Shown piece after piece: positions 8,463 to 17,953 of a DNA stretch of 64,000 bases. The first letter of the stretch is position 1. Every line of letters starts with the position of its first letter. The translations under genes and the position numbers were made by a program. The notes under the pieces are model-generated. The model was not told the DNA's origin and ran no database searches. It saw only the letters and a program-made list of their open reading frames with translations. Source of the stretch: an uncultured Alphaproteobacteria bacterium (GTDB lineage: Bacteria; Pseudomonadota; Alphaproteobacteria; HIMB59); contig CACKOX010000001.1 of the NCBI GenBank assembly GCA_902601865.1, forward strand, positions 1-64,000, in the 5' to 3' direction.

Positions 8463-9908
8463 GTGTCTATAAGATGGAACAATTATAACTCTAAAAATAG
8501 TTATGATGAGTATCTTACGCCTGATAGAAAACTCAGAAAAGAAGCAAAAGTAATTTCAAAAATATTAAATAATTATTCAAGTAAAGATTTAGCTAGTATC
8601 GAAAACAATTGTCAAAGTACTATTAGTTCCCGGGGTATTAATTTCAAAGTTTACTCCGCTGATAAAAAAGCTGCAGAAGAAAAAAAATGGCCTTTAGATA
8701 TTATTCCAAGAATAATATTAAGATCACAGTGGCTTAAAGTAAGAAAAGGACTAATTCAAAGATGTAAGGCCTTAAACCTTTTTATAAACGATGTTTATAA
8801 TGATAAAAAAATATTTAAAGATAAAGTATTACCGCATGAACTAGTTTTTGACTCAAAAAATTATTTAAAACAATGTGAGGGATTTAAACCTAAAAGAAAA
8901 ATTTGGTCTCATATTTCTGGAATAGATTTAATTCGAAATATTAATGGGGAGTTCTTGGTGTTAGAGGATAACTTACGAGTTCCTTCTGGAGTGTCTTACA
9001 TGTTAGAGAATAGAATGGTAATGGGAGAAGTTTTTCCAGAACTGTTTACACGCTATAGAGTTTCTTCCATCAATCAGTATTGCAATAGATTATACCATTG
9101 TATGTTAGACGCTATTCCTTACAAAAAAAATAATCCAACCATGGTTGTTTTAACTCCTGGAGTCTACAATTCTGCTTATTTTGAACATTCGTTTCTAGCA
9201 CAGCAAATGGGAATTGCATTGGTTGAGGGTAAGGATTTATATGTGGAAAATGATAAGGTTTTTGTGAAAACAGTTAAAGGAGGATTGAGGGTAGATTGTA
9301 TTTATAGAAGAATTGATGACACTTTTTTAGATCCTAAATCTTTCTACAAAGAGTCACTTTTGGGAGTTTCTGGATTATATAAATCTTATAGGAAAGGAAA
9401 TGTCGGCCTTATCAATGCCCCTGGAAGTGGAGTTGCTGATGATAAAGTTATTTATTCTTATGTTCCAAAAATAATTAAATACTATTTAGATGAAGATCCT
9501 AAGCTTAATCAAGTTGAGACTTACCTTTGTAATGAGAAAAAACAAAGAGACTATGTCATATCAAATTTATCAAAAATGATTGTTAAACCTGCAGATGGAT
9601 CGGGGGGTTATGGAATTTTAGTGGGACCCAAAGCTACAAAATCAGAACGAGATGCTTACGCAAGAAAAATATTACATAGTCCTAGAAACTATATTGCCCA
9701 ACCTTTGGAAATTTTATCAACCACACCCACACTTCAAGGAAATTCCATTGAACCAAGACACCAAGATCTAAGACCATTTATATTATCTGGTAAAGATACT
9801 TATGTAACTATGGGAGGTTTAACAAGGGTTGCTTTAAAAAAAGGAAGCACCATAGTGAATAGTTCACAAGGAGGTGGATCTAAAGACACTATGGTAGTTG
9901 AGGATTAG
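8463..9908 (+). CDS. Circularly permuted ATP-grasp protein (COG2308 type)
   Basis: 481 residues starting at GTG. The sequence carries the near-invariant stretches of the CP_ATPgrasp family: WPLDIIPRII, LVLEDNLRVPSGVSYMLENR, VVLTPGVYNSAYFEHSFLAQQMG, YRRIDDTFLDP, VKPADGSGGYG, and the C-terminal VNSSQGGGSKD. The family is predicted to ligate a peptide or amino-acid-like substrate with ATP. Its usual neighbours are an alpha-E gene and Anbu. Anbu is present divergently; the gene that follows is instead a convergent fasciclin gene. Loss of the alpha-E partner next door is unusual. Confidence 0.9.
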   Translation: MSIRWNNYNSKNSYDEYLTPDRKLRKEAKVISKILNNYSSKDLASIENNCQSTISSRGINFKVYSADKKAAEEKKWPLDIIPRIILRSQWLKVRKGLIQRCKALNLFINDVYNDKKIFKDKVLPHELVFDSKNYLKQCEGFKPKRKIWSHISGIDLIRNINGEFLVLEDNLRVPSGVSYMLENRMVMGEVFPELFTRYRVSSINQYCNRLYHCMLDAIPYKKNNPTMVVLTPGVYNSAYFEHSFLAQQMGIALVEGKDLYVENDKVFVKTVKGGLRVDCIYRRIDDTFLDPKSFYKESLLGVSGLYKSYRKGNVGLINAPGSGVADDKVIYSYVPKIIKYYLDEDPKLNQVETYLCNEKKQRDYVISNLSKMIVKPADGSGGYGILVGPKATKSERDAYARKILHSPRNYIAQPLEILSTTPTLQGNSIEPRHQDLRPFILSGKDTYVTMGGLTRVALKKGSTIVNSSQGGGSKDTMVVED

Positions 9909-9920
9909 TAAACTTTAATT

Positions 9921-10388
9921 TTATTTAGGAATCAACACTCTGTTAGTCAAGTGAATAACACCTTTAGAGAACTTAATATTAGACTCTACAACTTCAGCAC
10001 CATTCACATATAAAATCCCATTAGTTTTTTTAATTTCTAAATCTAAACCATTAATTGATTTTGTATTGATTGTATCTTTAACATTTTCAGTAGTGAATTC
10101 GCCTTCAACAAAATGAAAATTAATTAAACTTTGAAGTTGATCTTTATTTTTTTCTTTTAGATATCCATAGTAAGTTTTTGCACTTAAAGCAGCAAATGCA
10201 TCATCTAAAGGAGCAAATAATGTTAGATTTTCATAATCTAATAAATTATTTGAAAGTTGTGAAGCAACAACAAGTTCATTTAATTTTTGTAATCTTTGAT
10301 TCTCAGATATTGAGTCAACAATATTTCTTTCGCTGGCATGTAAAAAAGAGAATATAAATAATAAAGATATTGAAAAAATTTTGGTCAT
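9921..10388 (-). CDS. Exported fasciclin (FAS1) domain protein
   Basis: 155 residues: a signal peptide (to about residue 18, ending LHAS) and a single FAS1 domain. Both diagnostic parts are seen: the LTLFAPLDDAFAAL H1-like motif near residue 57 and the terminal GVIHLTNRVLIPK H2 motif. FAS1 domains mediate adhesion or protein-protein contact outside the cytoplasm. The start overlaps the upstream CRTAC-like gene by 4 bases, so the two are translationally coupled and probably act together at the cell surface or periplasm. Confidence 0.88.
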   Translation of the reverse strand: MTKIFSISLLFIFSFLHASERNIVDSISENQRLQKLNELVVASQLSNNLLDYENLTLFAPLDDAFAALSAKTYYGYLKEKNKDQLQSLINFHFVEGEFTTENVKDTINTKSINGLDLEIKKTNGILYVNGAEVVESNIKFSKGVIHLTNRVLIPK

Positions 10389-11836
10389 GATGATTGTTTT
10401 ACGATAATTGTTTCATTTAGATTTTTCACATCAAACAAATCCTCATCACCGTTAGTCCACTTAACTTTAAATTTAAATTCAGTTTCATTTTCTCTTATCC
10501 CATAGTGAGCTACTGGTTCCATTTGACAAAGATAACCAGATCCAGCATCAATTGTTTTAGAGTGCTCTCTTTTATTTGTTATTAGCGTAACTGTTGCTCC
10601 TCTTGCTGGTGCACCATGCATATTTAAAGGTCTTACCCTCAAATAAGACGTTTTTTTTTCTGAATTAAATTTAAATAATGAGAGTGGTTGTAATCCTGAC
10701 TCACCATGTGAAATAAGAAGCTCAAGTACACCGTCATTATCTATATCTGCAACCGCTGCTCCAGTTCCAAGTCCATTTGGCTCTAAAGCGTTGTTAAGTC
10801 TAATTTCCTGAAACACACCATTTTCAATTATTTTGAATAATTTATTGGGTTCACCGATATTATTTAAAAATACTTCATCGTAACCATCATTATCGAAATC
10901 AGCAGAAATCACTGTTCTTATTCTTGAAGGTACATCAAAAGAGGGAACAGCTATATCTTTAAATTTATATTCATCATAAACATAAGCTCTGTGATAACCA
11001 CCCCAGTTACCATTTAGAATATCCAACCTTCCTCTGTACAGGATATCAGATAATGCTGTGCCTCGACCATTTTGATAGATATCTCTAACATTCATTTGAC
11101 CCGCAACATCCAAAAATTTTCCTTCTTTATTAAAATATAAAAAATTTGGACCTCTTTCATTGGCTGCAAAAATATCCATTTGATCAGATATTATATGCCC
11201 AGCAACTACAGCTCTTCCACCTGTTATTTCATCTAACTTAAGACTTTCAGCTAAGTCTACTACTCTGTTGTCTATATACTCGTAAAATCGAGTAGGGCCC
11301 CCATAGTTAGCAACATAAATTCCATAATTACCTTTGCCTTCTCTATCGACACAAACAACTGATCGACCAGCAGTTAAGTTTAATTCATCTTGATTAATGT
11401 CTTTTTCAAACAAGTCCTCAATATTTTTATCCACAAGTTTTAGTAATCTATCAGAGTACATCTTTTGGCCACTGTAGGTGTCTGTGTTCAAAAAATATAT
11501 TTCTTCGTGACCGTCTTTATCGATATCACATGCAGCGACTCCTATAGTGGACCTATTGAAGTCACTAAAAATATTTTCTTTAATTTTATTTTTAAGACTG
11601 TTTCCATCGAAGCCTAGAGCAAGATTCTCATATCCAAAACCTGTGACTATAAACTCATCTGCCCCATCATTATCAAAATCAGTAACTGCAACACCGTAGC
11701 TCAATCTTGGTTTTTGGTCAGGAAGGAGATTGCTTATATCTTTAAAAAAACTTTTTTCAGCAAATGATGACATAGAATAAAAAACAAAAAGTAAAAAGTA
11801 TGAAAATTTAGCAAGTTTCATACATTTATTACTCAA
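10385..11836 (-). CDS. Exported FG-GAP/VCBS repeat protein with ASPIC-UnbV domain (CRTAC1-like)
   Basis: 483 residues with an N-terminal signal peptide (cut near SFA, residue 26). At least four Ca-binding DxDxDG loops of FG-GAP/VCBS propeller blades are visible (DFDNDGADE, DIDKDGHEE, DFDNDGYDE, DIDNDGVLE). The C-terminal 80 residues match the ASPIC/UnbV domain (RGATVTLIT and AGSGYLCQMEPVAHYGI). This architecture resembles vertebrate cartilage acidic protein 1 and bacterial homologues. It is coupled by a 4-base overlap to a fasciclin-domain gene, suggesting an extracytoplasmic adhesion or binding pair (inference). Confidence 0.85.
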   Translation of the reverse strand: MSNKCMKLAKFSYFLLFVFYSMSSFAEKSFFKDISNLLPDQKPRLSYGVAVTDFDNDGADEFIVTGFGYENLALGFDGNSLKNKIKENIFSDFNRSTIGVAACDIDKDGHEEIYFLNTDTYSGQKMYSDRLLKLVDKNIEDLFEKDINQDELNLTAGRSVVCVDREGKGNYGIYVANYGGPTRFYEYIDNRVVDLAESLKLDEITGGRAVVAGHIISDQMDIFAANERGPNFLYFNKEGKFLDVAGQMNVRDIYQNGRGTALSDILYRGRLDILNGNWGGYHRAYVYDEYKFKDIAVPSFDVPSRIRTVISADFDNDGYDEVFLNNIGEPNKLFKIIENGVFQEIRLNNALEPNGLGTGAAVADIDNDGVLELLISHGESGLQPLSLFKFNSEKKTSYLRVRPLNMHGAPARGATVTLITNKREHSKTIDAGSGYLCQMEPVAHYGIRENETEFKFKVKWTNGDEDLFDVKNLNETIIVKQSS

Positions 11837-11879
11837 TATCCTATGATCTAGATTTCAATCACATGTGTAATTATGAAAT

Positions 11880-12617
11880 ATGCAACCTGCTCTGTTTTCT
11901 TTTAAATTTAACAAATATCTTGCTCTTATTATCATTCCATTATTTATCTCAATTATCTTTAGCCCATTACAAGCTAATGAAAATACAATCAAAAATGAGG
12001 AATATTACTATGAAACACTGAGAGTTAATTGGGGAGATATGTTTCCAGATGGTAACAGAAATGCTGCGGGACCAAAGTTTTTTAAGTATCTAATTGATCA
12101 AGACCTCGATTTTAATGATTTTGTCGAATTTAATAAACGATATTGCCCAGTATCTGGCTCGCTCATTCGACCAGGATCTGCTCCAGATTTTATCAGTATG
12201 CTTGAAGAGTCAACTAATAATAAAACTTGTGGGTATATGTATCGCTGTTGTTGGCCCTGTACTTGTGACTCAATGAAGTATGCAAAGGCCATGAATATCT
12301 CTCATAAATTTAAAGGTGTGGAAGAGCAATTTACTGTTATGACAATTGATAATCCCTGCGGTAAAGAGGAGTTTCCTTTAGAAGTAAATCGAGATTATTT
12401 TTGCAATGGTAAAGAAATGAATATGGACCAAGTGTTTGCAGTTGATGGAAAAATGGTTATTGGTTATTTACATAACCCCACTAGTTGCAGTAGTAGCGAT
12501 CTTTTAGCTATAAATAGCCATCCTGTTGTTGGCGAACAATGTAATGTCAGAAATAATACCAAAGAAGAAGAATTAATTTCCGGCATGGGTGATATTTTTA
12601 TAAAATTATCTAAGTAA
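11880..12617 (+). CDS. Cys-rich exported protein of unknown function
   Basis: 245 residues. A hydrophobic signal segment (about residues 13-32, ending LQANE) is followed by a mature domain with ten Cys, including the striking CGYMYRCCWPCTCD block near residue 117 and further single Cys in DNPCG, DYFCNG, PTSCSS and EQCNV. This looks like a disulfide-rich or metal-binding periplasmic fold. I do not recognise the family. It is divergent from the CRTAC-like gene with only 43 bases between starts. Confidence 0.65.
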   Translation: MQPALFSFKFNKYLALIIIPLFISIIFSPLQANENTIKNEEYYYETLRVNWGDMFPDGNRNAAGPKFFKYLIDQDLDFNDFVEFNKRYCPVSGSLIRPGSAPDFISMLEESTNNKTCGYMYRCCWPCTCDSMKYAKAMNISHKFKGVEEQFTVMTIDNPCGKEEFPLEVNRDYFCNGKEMNMDQVFAVDGKMVIGYLHNPTSCSSSDLLAINSHPVVGEQCNVRNNTKEEELISGMGDIFIKLSK

Positions 12618-12620
12618 TAT

Positions 12621-12803
12621 TTATTTTGTAATTTTATAGTCAGCATAAATAATAGTATTTGCATCTTGAGTTCTATACTTTTTTAAAAGTTTAATTTTTT
12701 TGTATTTCAGTCTTAATTCTTTCAATTCATTAGCTGCCTCTCTTCTATATTTTCTATTTTTCCACCACGAAGTATTTCCAACTTCTAATGTAATAACCTT
12801 CAT
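12621..12803 (-). CDS. Small basic hypothetical protein
   Basis: 60 residues, strongly basic, with a distinctive GNTSWWKNRKYRREAANELKEL core that looks like a helical cytosolic or nucleic-acid-associated peptide. It begins one base after the end of the 137-residue membrane gene and is the last gene of a minus-strand run below clpB. Convergent with the Cys-rich exported gene, leaving a 3-base gap. No family is recognised. Confidence 0.5.
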   Translation of the reverse strand: MKVITLEVGNTSWWKNRKYRREAANELKELRLKYKKIKLLKKYRTQDANTIIYADYKITK

Positions 12804-12804
12804 T

Positions 12805-13218
12805 TTAGAAGACTGTTTCTGCTTTTAAAATATCTAAGATCAACATAAAGGTAAAATAACCAGCATTTATAAAAACAATAAAGCTGAACATATAAATTAT
12901 TTCTTTTGATATATTTTCACTGACAAAGTTTGGAAAAAAATATTTTCCTAGAAGAAAGCTTATTTCAGAATAAATAACTGTAATTGTTGCAGCTATAAAT
13001 AAGACATATGTAAATTTTCCAAAAAAATTTACAACTAACAAACTTGATAAAGTTATTAATAATAAAAAAAGTGAAGAATAGATTGATAAATTTGAAATAG
13101 ATAATTTTTTCTTATAAATTTTTCTCGTCAAGAGCAGTAAAAAAAATATAATTGTTAAAATAGAAGAAACTAAAAAAATCTTTGTGTTATATAAAGAGTC
13201 TGAAAAAAAAGCGTCCAA
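12805..13218 (-). CDS. Four-helix membrane protein, unknown
   Basis: 137 residues starting with TTG at 13218. Four hydrophobic segments lie near residues 10-28, 42-62, 66-86 and 108-130, with short basic loops (RKIYKKK). It sits between a 30-residue single-TM peptide and a 60-residue basic protein on the same strand, downstream of clpB. No family assignment is possible by eye. Confidence 0.55.
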   Translation of the reverse strand: MDAFFSDSLYNTKIFLVSSILTIIFFLLLLTRKIYKKKLSISNLSIYSSLFLLLITLSSLLVVNFFGKFTYVLFIAATITVIYSEISFLLGKYFFPNFVSENISKEIIYMFSFIVFINAGYFTFMLILDILKAETVF

Positions 13219-13222
13219 AAAA

Positions 13223-13315
13223 TTATTTTTTTCTAATTTTTCTTATGGTCATAACGGAAAGATACAAAACAAAGAAAATTAAAGCGAAAGCTCCAATTAA
13301 AAATATCCACTTCAT
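13223..13315 (-). CDS. 30-residue single-TM peptide
   Basis: ATG at 13315 opens a 30-codon frame: MKW, then about 20 hydrophobic residues, then a basic tail (TIRKIRKK). The layout is typical of small inner-membrane peptides. It ends 4 bases before the TTG of the four-helix membrane gene, on the same strand, in a gap otherwise unoccupied after clpB. It could be chance in AT-rich DNA, but the tight spacing supports it. Confidence 0.4.
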   Translation of the reverse strand: MKWIFLIGAFALIFFVLYLSVMTIRKIRKK

Positions 13316-13350
13316 TTCTTAATTATACTAATTTTATATTAAGTTGGAAG

Positions 13351-15927
13351 TTATGATCTTAAAACCTTGAGGTTATTATTAGCAATCACTAATCCGTATT
13401 TATCTTTAGTAAAAATTAATTTATCTGGAATATTTTCACCAATATCTAATATTACCTCTGACAGAGGGTTTAAAACCTCATCTTGTAATAATCTTTTTAA
13501 AGGTCTTGCTCCGAACAAAGGATCAAATCCCTTTTCTTTGAGATAGTCAAAGGCTTCATCGGTAAAACCGATAGATATTCCTTTAGAGGAAATTCTTTTT
13601 TCAATCAACTGAATTTGATTATTCAAAATCGAACTTATATTTTCTTTTGTTAATTTGTTAAATAGAATTATGTCATCAATTCTATTTAAAAATTCTAGTC
13701 GAAAATGATTTTTAAGTTCTTCGAGGGCTAAATTTTTCTTTGTTGTATAGTCAAAGTTATCATCAACAGGAATTTGTGAACCAATATTAGATGTCATAAT
13801 AATAAGTGTATTTTTAAAATTTACTATTTTTCCTTTTGAGTCAGTTAACCTACCATCATCAAGAATTTGTAGTAATATGTTAAATACATCGGGGTGTGCT
13901 TTTTCAATTTCATCAAATAAGATTACTTGATAAGGGCGTCTTCTCACAGAGTCTGTAAGTTTTCCACCATCATCGTAACCAACATAACCTGGAGGAGAAC
14001 CTATTAACTTACTTACAGAGTGTTTTTCCATATATTCAGACATATCGAGTCTTAGCATTTGTTTTTCGTTATCAAATACGTATTCAGCTAAAGCTTTAGA
14101 TAATTCAGTCTTTCCAACACCAGTTGGACCTAAAAAAAGAAAGGAACCAAGGGGTTTATCTGGATCCTGAAGACCTGCTTTTGAAATCTTAATAGCTTTA
14201 GAGACCTTCTCAATTGCATCTTGTTGCCCAATTACTCTTTTTTCTAAAAGTTTTTCAATATTTATTAATTTATCTTTTTCTCCTCCAATAAGTTTTTCTA
14301 AAGGAATACCTGTCCATTTGGACACTACACTTGCAATATCTTCTGCATTAATTACTTCATTTATAATAGTGGCCTGCTCTTTTTGATTTAACTCCTCATA
14401 TTCTTTTTCAAGACTCGGAAGTAAGCCATACATAAGTTCACTTGCTTTTGTCAAATCCCCAGTTCTTTGAGCACTCTCAAGGTCTTCTTTTGCTTGATCA
14501 ATTCTTTCATTAAGATTTCTTTTTGTATCTAAAATCTTTTTTTCTGACTCCCAAGTGCTATTAAGGACATTTAGTTTTTCCTGTATGTTTGATATTTGCG
14601 TATCAATTTGCTCATTTTTTTTATCATCTTTATCATTTTCTTTAGAGAGTACGTTTTTTTCCATTTGAAGCTTAATAAGATCCCGGTCTAATTGATCAAT
14701 TTCTTCAGGTTTACTATCAATTTCCATTTTAACTTTACTTGCTGCTTCATCCATTAAATCAATGGCTTTATCAGGAAGAAATCGGTCAGTGATGTAACGA
14801 TCAGATAATTGAACTGAAGATAAAATAGCCTCATCACTAATTCTAATTCCGTGATGAATTTCATACTTTTCTTTCAAACCCCTCAAAATAGCTACCGCAT
14901 CGGTAGAGGAGGGCTCGTTAACAAAAACTGGTTGAAAACGCCTTGTCAAAGCAGCATCTTTCTCAAAGTATTTTTTATATTCATCAAGTGTTGTGGCTCC
15001 AACACAGTGTAATTCACCTCGTGCTAATGCCGGTTTTAACATATTAGAAGCATCCATTGCACCGTCTGTCTTTCCAGCACCAACAAGTGTATGAATTTCA
15101 TCAATAAATAAAATAATTGAACCATTTTGTTTATGAATTTCCTTTAAAACGTTTTGAAGTCTCTCTTCAAATTCTCCGCGATATTTTGCTCCAGCAAGCA
15201 ACAAACCAAGGTCAAGTATACGAATAACTTTATTCTCTAATGATAGTGGAACGTCTTTGTTCACTATTCTTTGAGCTAAACCCTCTATCAAAGCAGTTTT
15301 ACCTACACCTGGGTCACCAATTAGTATTGGATTATTTTTAGTTCTTCTTGATAAAACCTGAATAGTTCTTCGAATTTCTTCATCTCTTCCAATAACAGGA
15401 TCTAATTCTCTATTTTGTGCTTTTTGAGTAACGTTAATAGTGTACTTTTCTAATGCATTAAAATTATCATCAGAGTTCTCACTGTCAGATTTTCCATCTT
15501 TTCTAAATTCTTCTATTTTAGATTTGACAGATGAGTGATTCAGACCATTTTTTTTTAATATACTTTCAATTTGATTATCCGATTTAATACAACTCAAAAA
15601 TAAAGTATCAATTGACACAAAACTATCTTGATTTGTTTTTGCTATTTTTTCAGCAATTTCAAATAATATTAATAATTTAGGATCGGCATAAATTTGGCTA
15701 GAGATTGAGGCGTTTACTGGCTCTTTTAAAAGTAATTCAGAAATATCTTTTTTAATATTATCAATATTAATTTTCTCAAAAATTTTAATTATTATTTCAT
15801 GATTAGAATTTAATAACTCACTTATAATATGAATAGGCGCAATCTTTTGATGTTTTTTACCTAATGCCAAATTTTGTGCAGAATTAATAACTTTTTTTGA
15901 ACTATTAGTGTATTTTTCAAAATTCAT
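13351..15927 (-). CDS. clpB: ATP-dependent disaggregase ClpB
   Basis: Hexameric AAA+ chaperone that rescues aggregated proteins with DnaK. All parts are present. An N-terminal double Clp-N domain starts at [11 protein letters not shown]1 has Walker [11 protein letters not shown] and [13 protein letters not shown] long M-domain coiled coil covers about residues 380-500. NBD2 has [10 protein letters not shown] and [12 protein letters not shown]. The frame is open upstream to 16005, but the extra 26 residues are hydrophobic and unlike ClpB. The family-typical start is therefore the ATG at 15927, or its neighbour at 15930. Small membrane genes follow on the same strand. Confidence 0.95.
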   Translation of the reverse strand: MNFEKYTNSSKKVINSAQNLALGKKHQKIAPIHIISELLNSNHEIIIKIFEKINIDNIKKDISELLLKEPVNASISSQIYADPKLLILFEIAEKIAKTNQDSFVSIDTLFLSCIKSDNQIESILKKNGLNHSSVKSKIEEFRKDGKSDSENSDDNFNALEKYTINVTQKAQNRELDPVIGRDEEIRRTIQVLSRRTKNNPILIGDPGVGKTALIEGLAQRIVNKDVPLSLENKVIRILDLGLLLAGAKYRGEFEERLQNVLKEIHKQNGSIILFIDEIHTLVGAGKTDGAMDASNMLKPALARGELHCVGATTLDEYKKYFEKDAALTRRFQPVFVNEPSSTDAVAILRGLKEKYEIHHGIRISDEAILSSVQLSDRYITDRFLPDKAIDLMDEAASKVKMEIDSKPEEIDQLDRDLIKLQMEKNVLSKENDKDDKKNEQIDTQISNIQEKLNVLNSTWESEKKILDTKRNLNERIDQAKEDLESAQRTGDLTKASELMYGLLPSLEKEYEELNQKEQATIINEVINAEDIASVVSKWTGIPLEKLIGGEKDKLINIEKLLEKRVIGQQDAIEKVSKAIKISKAGLQDPDKPLGSFLFLGPTGVGKTELSKALAEYVFDNEKQMLRLDMSEYMEKHSVSKLIGSPPGYVGYDDGGKLTDSVRRRPYQVILFDEIEKAHPDVFNILLQILDDGRLTDSKGKIVNFKNTLIIMTSNIGSQIPVDDNFDYTTKKNLALEELKNHFRLEFLNRIDDIILFNKLTKENISSILNNQIQLIEKRISSKGISIGFTDEAFDYLKEKGFDPLFGARPLKRLLQDEVLNPLSEVILDIGENIPDKLIFTKDKYGLVIANNNLKVLRS

Positions 15928-15952
15928 CATATAATTTATTTGGTTATAATTT

Positions 15953-16060
15953 ATGAAGAAACAAGACCTTAAAAGAAAAAATATTGAACAACTAAAAAAA
16001 GACAAATTAGCCCGGAAATTAAGAGAAAATTTAAAAAAAAGAAAAAAATTAAAAAAATAA
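15953..16060 (+). CDS. Lys/Arg-rich 35-residue peptide upstream of murA
   Basis: ATG at 15953 opens a 35-codon frame that stops 4 bases before the murA ATG. The product is almost entirely basic helix (MKKQDLKRKNIEQLKKDKLA at the start, polylysine tail). Its spacing and strand suggest it leads the murA-hisG-hisD-infA operon. AT-rich runs of AAA codons can generate such frames by chance, so confidence is moderate. It is divergent from clpB by 25 bases. Confidence 0.45.
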   Translation: MKKQDLKRKNIEQLKKDKLARKLRENLKKRKKLKK

Positions 16061-16064
16061 ATTT

Positions 16065-17321
16065 ATGCAAACTGTAGTCATACAAGGTCCTTCTACCTTA
16101 AAAGGACAGATCAATATCTCAGGCTCCAAGAATGCCTCGTTACCAATTATGATATCTACTTTGTTGTCCAAGGGTAATTGCTTAATTAACAACATACCTA
16201 ATCTCAGGGATACAAGATTTTTAGTTTCAATTCTAAAAGATTTAGGTTGTCGTGTTGACTTTCAAAAAAATACATTTGTTGTTAAGAGTTCTGCAATTAA
16301 AAAAAAATCTGCTGATTATGAATATGTTCGTCAAATGAGAGCTTCCATTGTTATTTTAGGACCTGCTATTTCAAGATATAAAAAATTTAAAATAGCACTT
16401 CCAGGTGGTTGCTCAATTGGCACTAGAGGAATTGATTTACACTTAGATGCTTTAAAGAAAATGAGCATTAAAATCTCAATTAAAAATGGCTATGTAATAG
16501 CAGAAAGAAAAAAAGATAAACTAAACTCAATTAATCACAAATTTCCAAAAATTAGCGTTGGAGCTACTCAAAATATCTTAATGGCATCTACTTTAGCAGA
16601 TGGTATTAGTAAATTAAAAAATTGTGCCATCGAGCCTGAAGTTATAGATCTAATAAATTTTTTGAACAAATGTGGAGCTAATATAAAAGTAAAAAACAGA
16701 ACAATTACCATTAAGGGTGTTGAAGAATTGAACCTTGAAGATTATAAAGTCATTCCTGACAGGATTGAGGCAGGATCTTATATTTTAGCTACTATGGCAA
16801 CGAAAGGGAGACTCAGATTAAATAACTTTTATCCAAATGACTTAACTTTTCCTTTAAAAATTTATCAAGACATGGGGTTAAAAATAAAAAAGATATCTAA
16901 AACCTCTTATGAATTTAATTGCAAAACACTTAAACCAATAAAAAAAATTTCTACTAAAGAATTTCCTGGATATCCTACTGACTTACAAGCCCAACTTATA
17001 GCTACACAACTTAAGTCTGCCCTGAAATCAAAAGTAGTTGAAAATATATTTGAGAATAGATTCATTCATATCCCCGAACTTAGAAGATTTGGAGCTAATC
17101 TATCAATTATTGGAAAAACTGTGACAATACATAAAACCCCGAATTTATTTGGTGCTGAAGTGATGGCAACTGACATAAGAGCTAGTTTTTCTCTTATAAT
17201 AGCTGCAATGATGTCCAAAGGCACAACTGTAATAAATAGAATTTACCACTTAGATAGAGGGTATGAAGATTTTGATTTAAAATTAAAAAAATGTGGCGTA
17301 AACATATCTAGAAAAAAATGA
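16065..17321 (+). CDS. murA: UDP-N-acetylglucosamine 1-carboxyvinyltransferase MurA
   Basis: First committed step of peptidoglycan synthesis: transfers enolpyruvate from PEP to UDP-GlcNAc in the cytosol. The 418 residues are the usual length. The N-terminal ISGSKNASLPI substrate loop is clear. The catalytic loop LPGGCSIGTRGIDLHL keeps the Cys that fosfomycin alkylates in sensitive enzymes. The two-fold EPSP-synthase-like repeat is evident. Overlaps hisG by 4 bases. Confidence 0.95.
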   Translation: MQTVVIQGPSTLKGQINISGSKNASLPIMISTLLSKGNCLINNIPNLRDTRFLVSILKDLGCRVDFQKNTFVVKSSAIKKKSADYEYVRQMRASIVILGPAISRYKKFKIALPGGCSIGTRGIDLHLDALKKMSIKISIKNGYVIAERKKDKLNSINHKFPKISVGATQNILMASTLADGISKLKNCAIEPEVIDLINFLNKCGANIKVKNRTITIKGVEELNLEDYKVIPDRIEAGSYILATMATKGRLRLNNFYPNDLTFPLKIYQDMGLKIKKISKTSYEFNCKTLKPIKKISTKEFPGYPTDLQAQLIATQLKSALKSKVVENIFENRFIHIPELRRFGANLSIIGKTVTIHKTPNLFGAEVMATDIRASFSLIIAAMMSKGTTVINRIYHLDRGYEDFDLKLKKCGVNISRKK

Positions 17322-17953
17322 ACAATCAAAATTTAACTATTGCTTGTCCCAAAGGGAGACTGGAAGGAAAGGTTGTAAAATATCTCTCTGAAAGAGGTCT
17401 AATTATAGAACAACCTTTTTTTAACGAGAGTGTAAGAAAATTAACTTTCGATACAAATTTCAAAGAGATAAAAGTCATTAAGTTAAAACCCTCAGATATT
17501 AGATCTTATATTATGTTAGGGGCAGCAGATATTGGATTTGTAGGATACGATGAAATTTTAGAAAATAGTTCACAAAATATTGTTCTATTAAAAAAAACTA
17601 ATATAGGAAAGTGCAGAATATCCATAGCATCAGATAAAAAAGAAATTAATTTTTCAGAGAAGAAAATATTCAAAGTTGCAACAAAATTTCAAAATATCTC
17701 TGAAAACTACTTTAGAGATTTAAATATACAAACTGAAACAATAAAATTAAATGGCTCCATAGAACTTGCAGTAAAATACCAAATTGCTGATTTTATTTTA
17801 GATCTTGTACAATCTGGAAAGACTCTGAAAGATAACCAACTTTATGAAAATGTAATCATAAATAATGATATCTCAACTGTCATCATAAGTAGTTATTTTG
17901 CCTATGATTTAAAGAAAAAATTTATAAAAAAACTACTAACGAAAGGTTTATAA
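17318..17953 (+). CDS. hisG: ATP phosphoribosyltransferase, short form HisG
   Basis: First step of histidine synthesis: joins PRPP and ATP. The 211 residues correspond to the short HisG(S) form, lacking the C-terminal regulatory ACT-like domain. N-terminal ACPKGRL and the ADIGFVGYDEI segment are typical. Short forms in other bacteria need the HisRS-like regulatory subunit HisZ, which is not in this window. The gene overlaps murA and hisD at its ends, so the operon is translationally coupled. Confidence 0.92.
   Translation: MNNQNLTIACPKGRLEGKVVKYLSERGLIIEQPFFNESVRKLTFDTNFKEIKVIKLKPSDIRSYIMLGAADIGFVGYDEILENSSQNIVLLKKTNIGKCRISIASDKKEINFSEKKIFKVATKFQNISENYFRDLNIQTETIKLNGSIELAVKYQIADFILDLVQSGKTLKDNQLYENVIINNDISTVIISSYFAYDLKKKFIKKLLTKGL

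Noticed and set aside
12094-12292. Overlapping short frames on both strands inside the Cys-rich exported gene
   Set aside because: No start context or composition of their own; shadows of the 245-residue gene.
15928-16005. Hydrophobic N-terminal extension of ClpB
   Set aside because: Not present in the family, and it would overlap the start of the plus-strand basic frame; MNFEKYT is the typical ClpB start.
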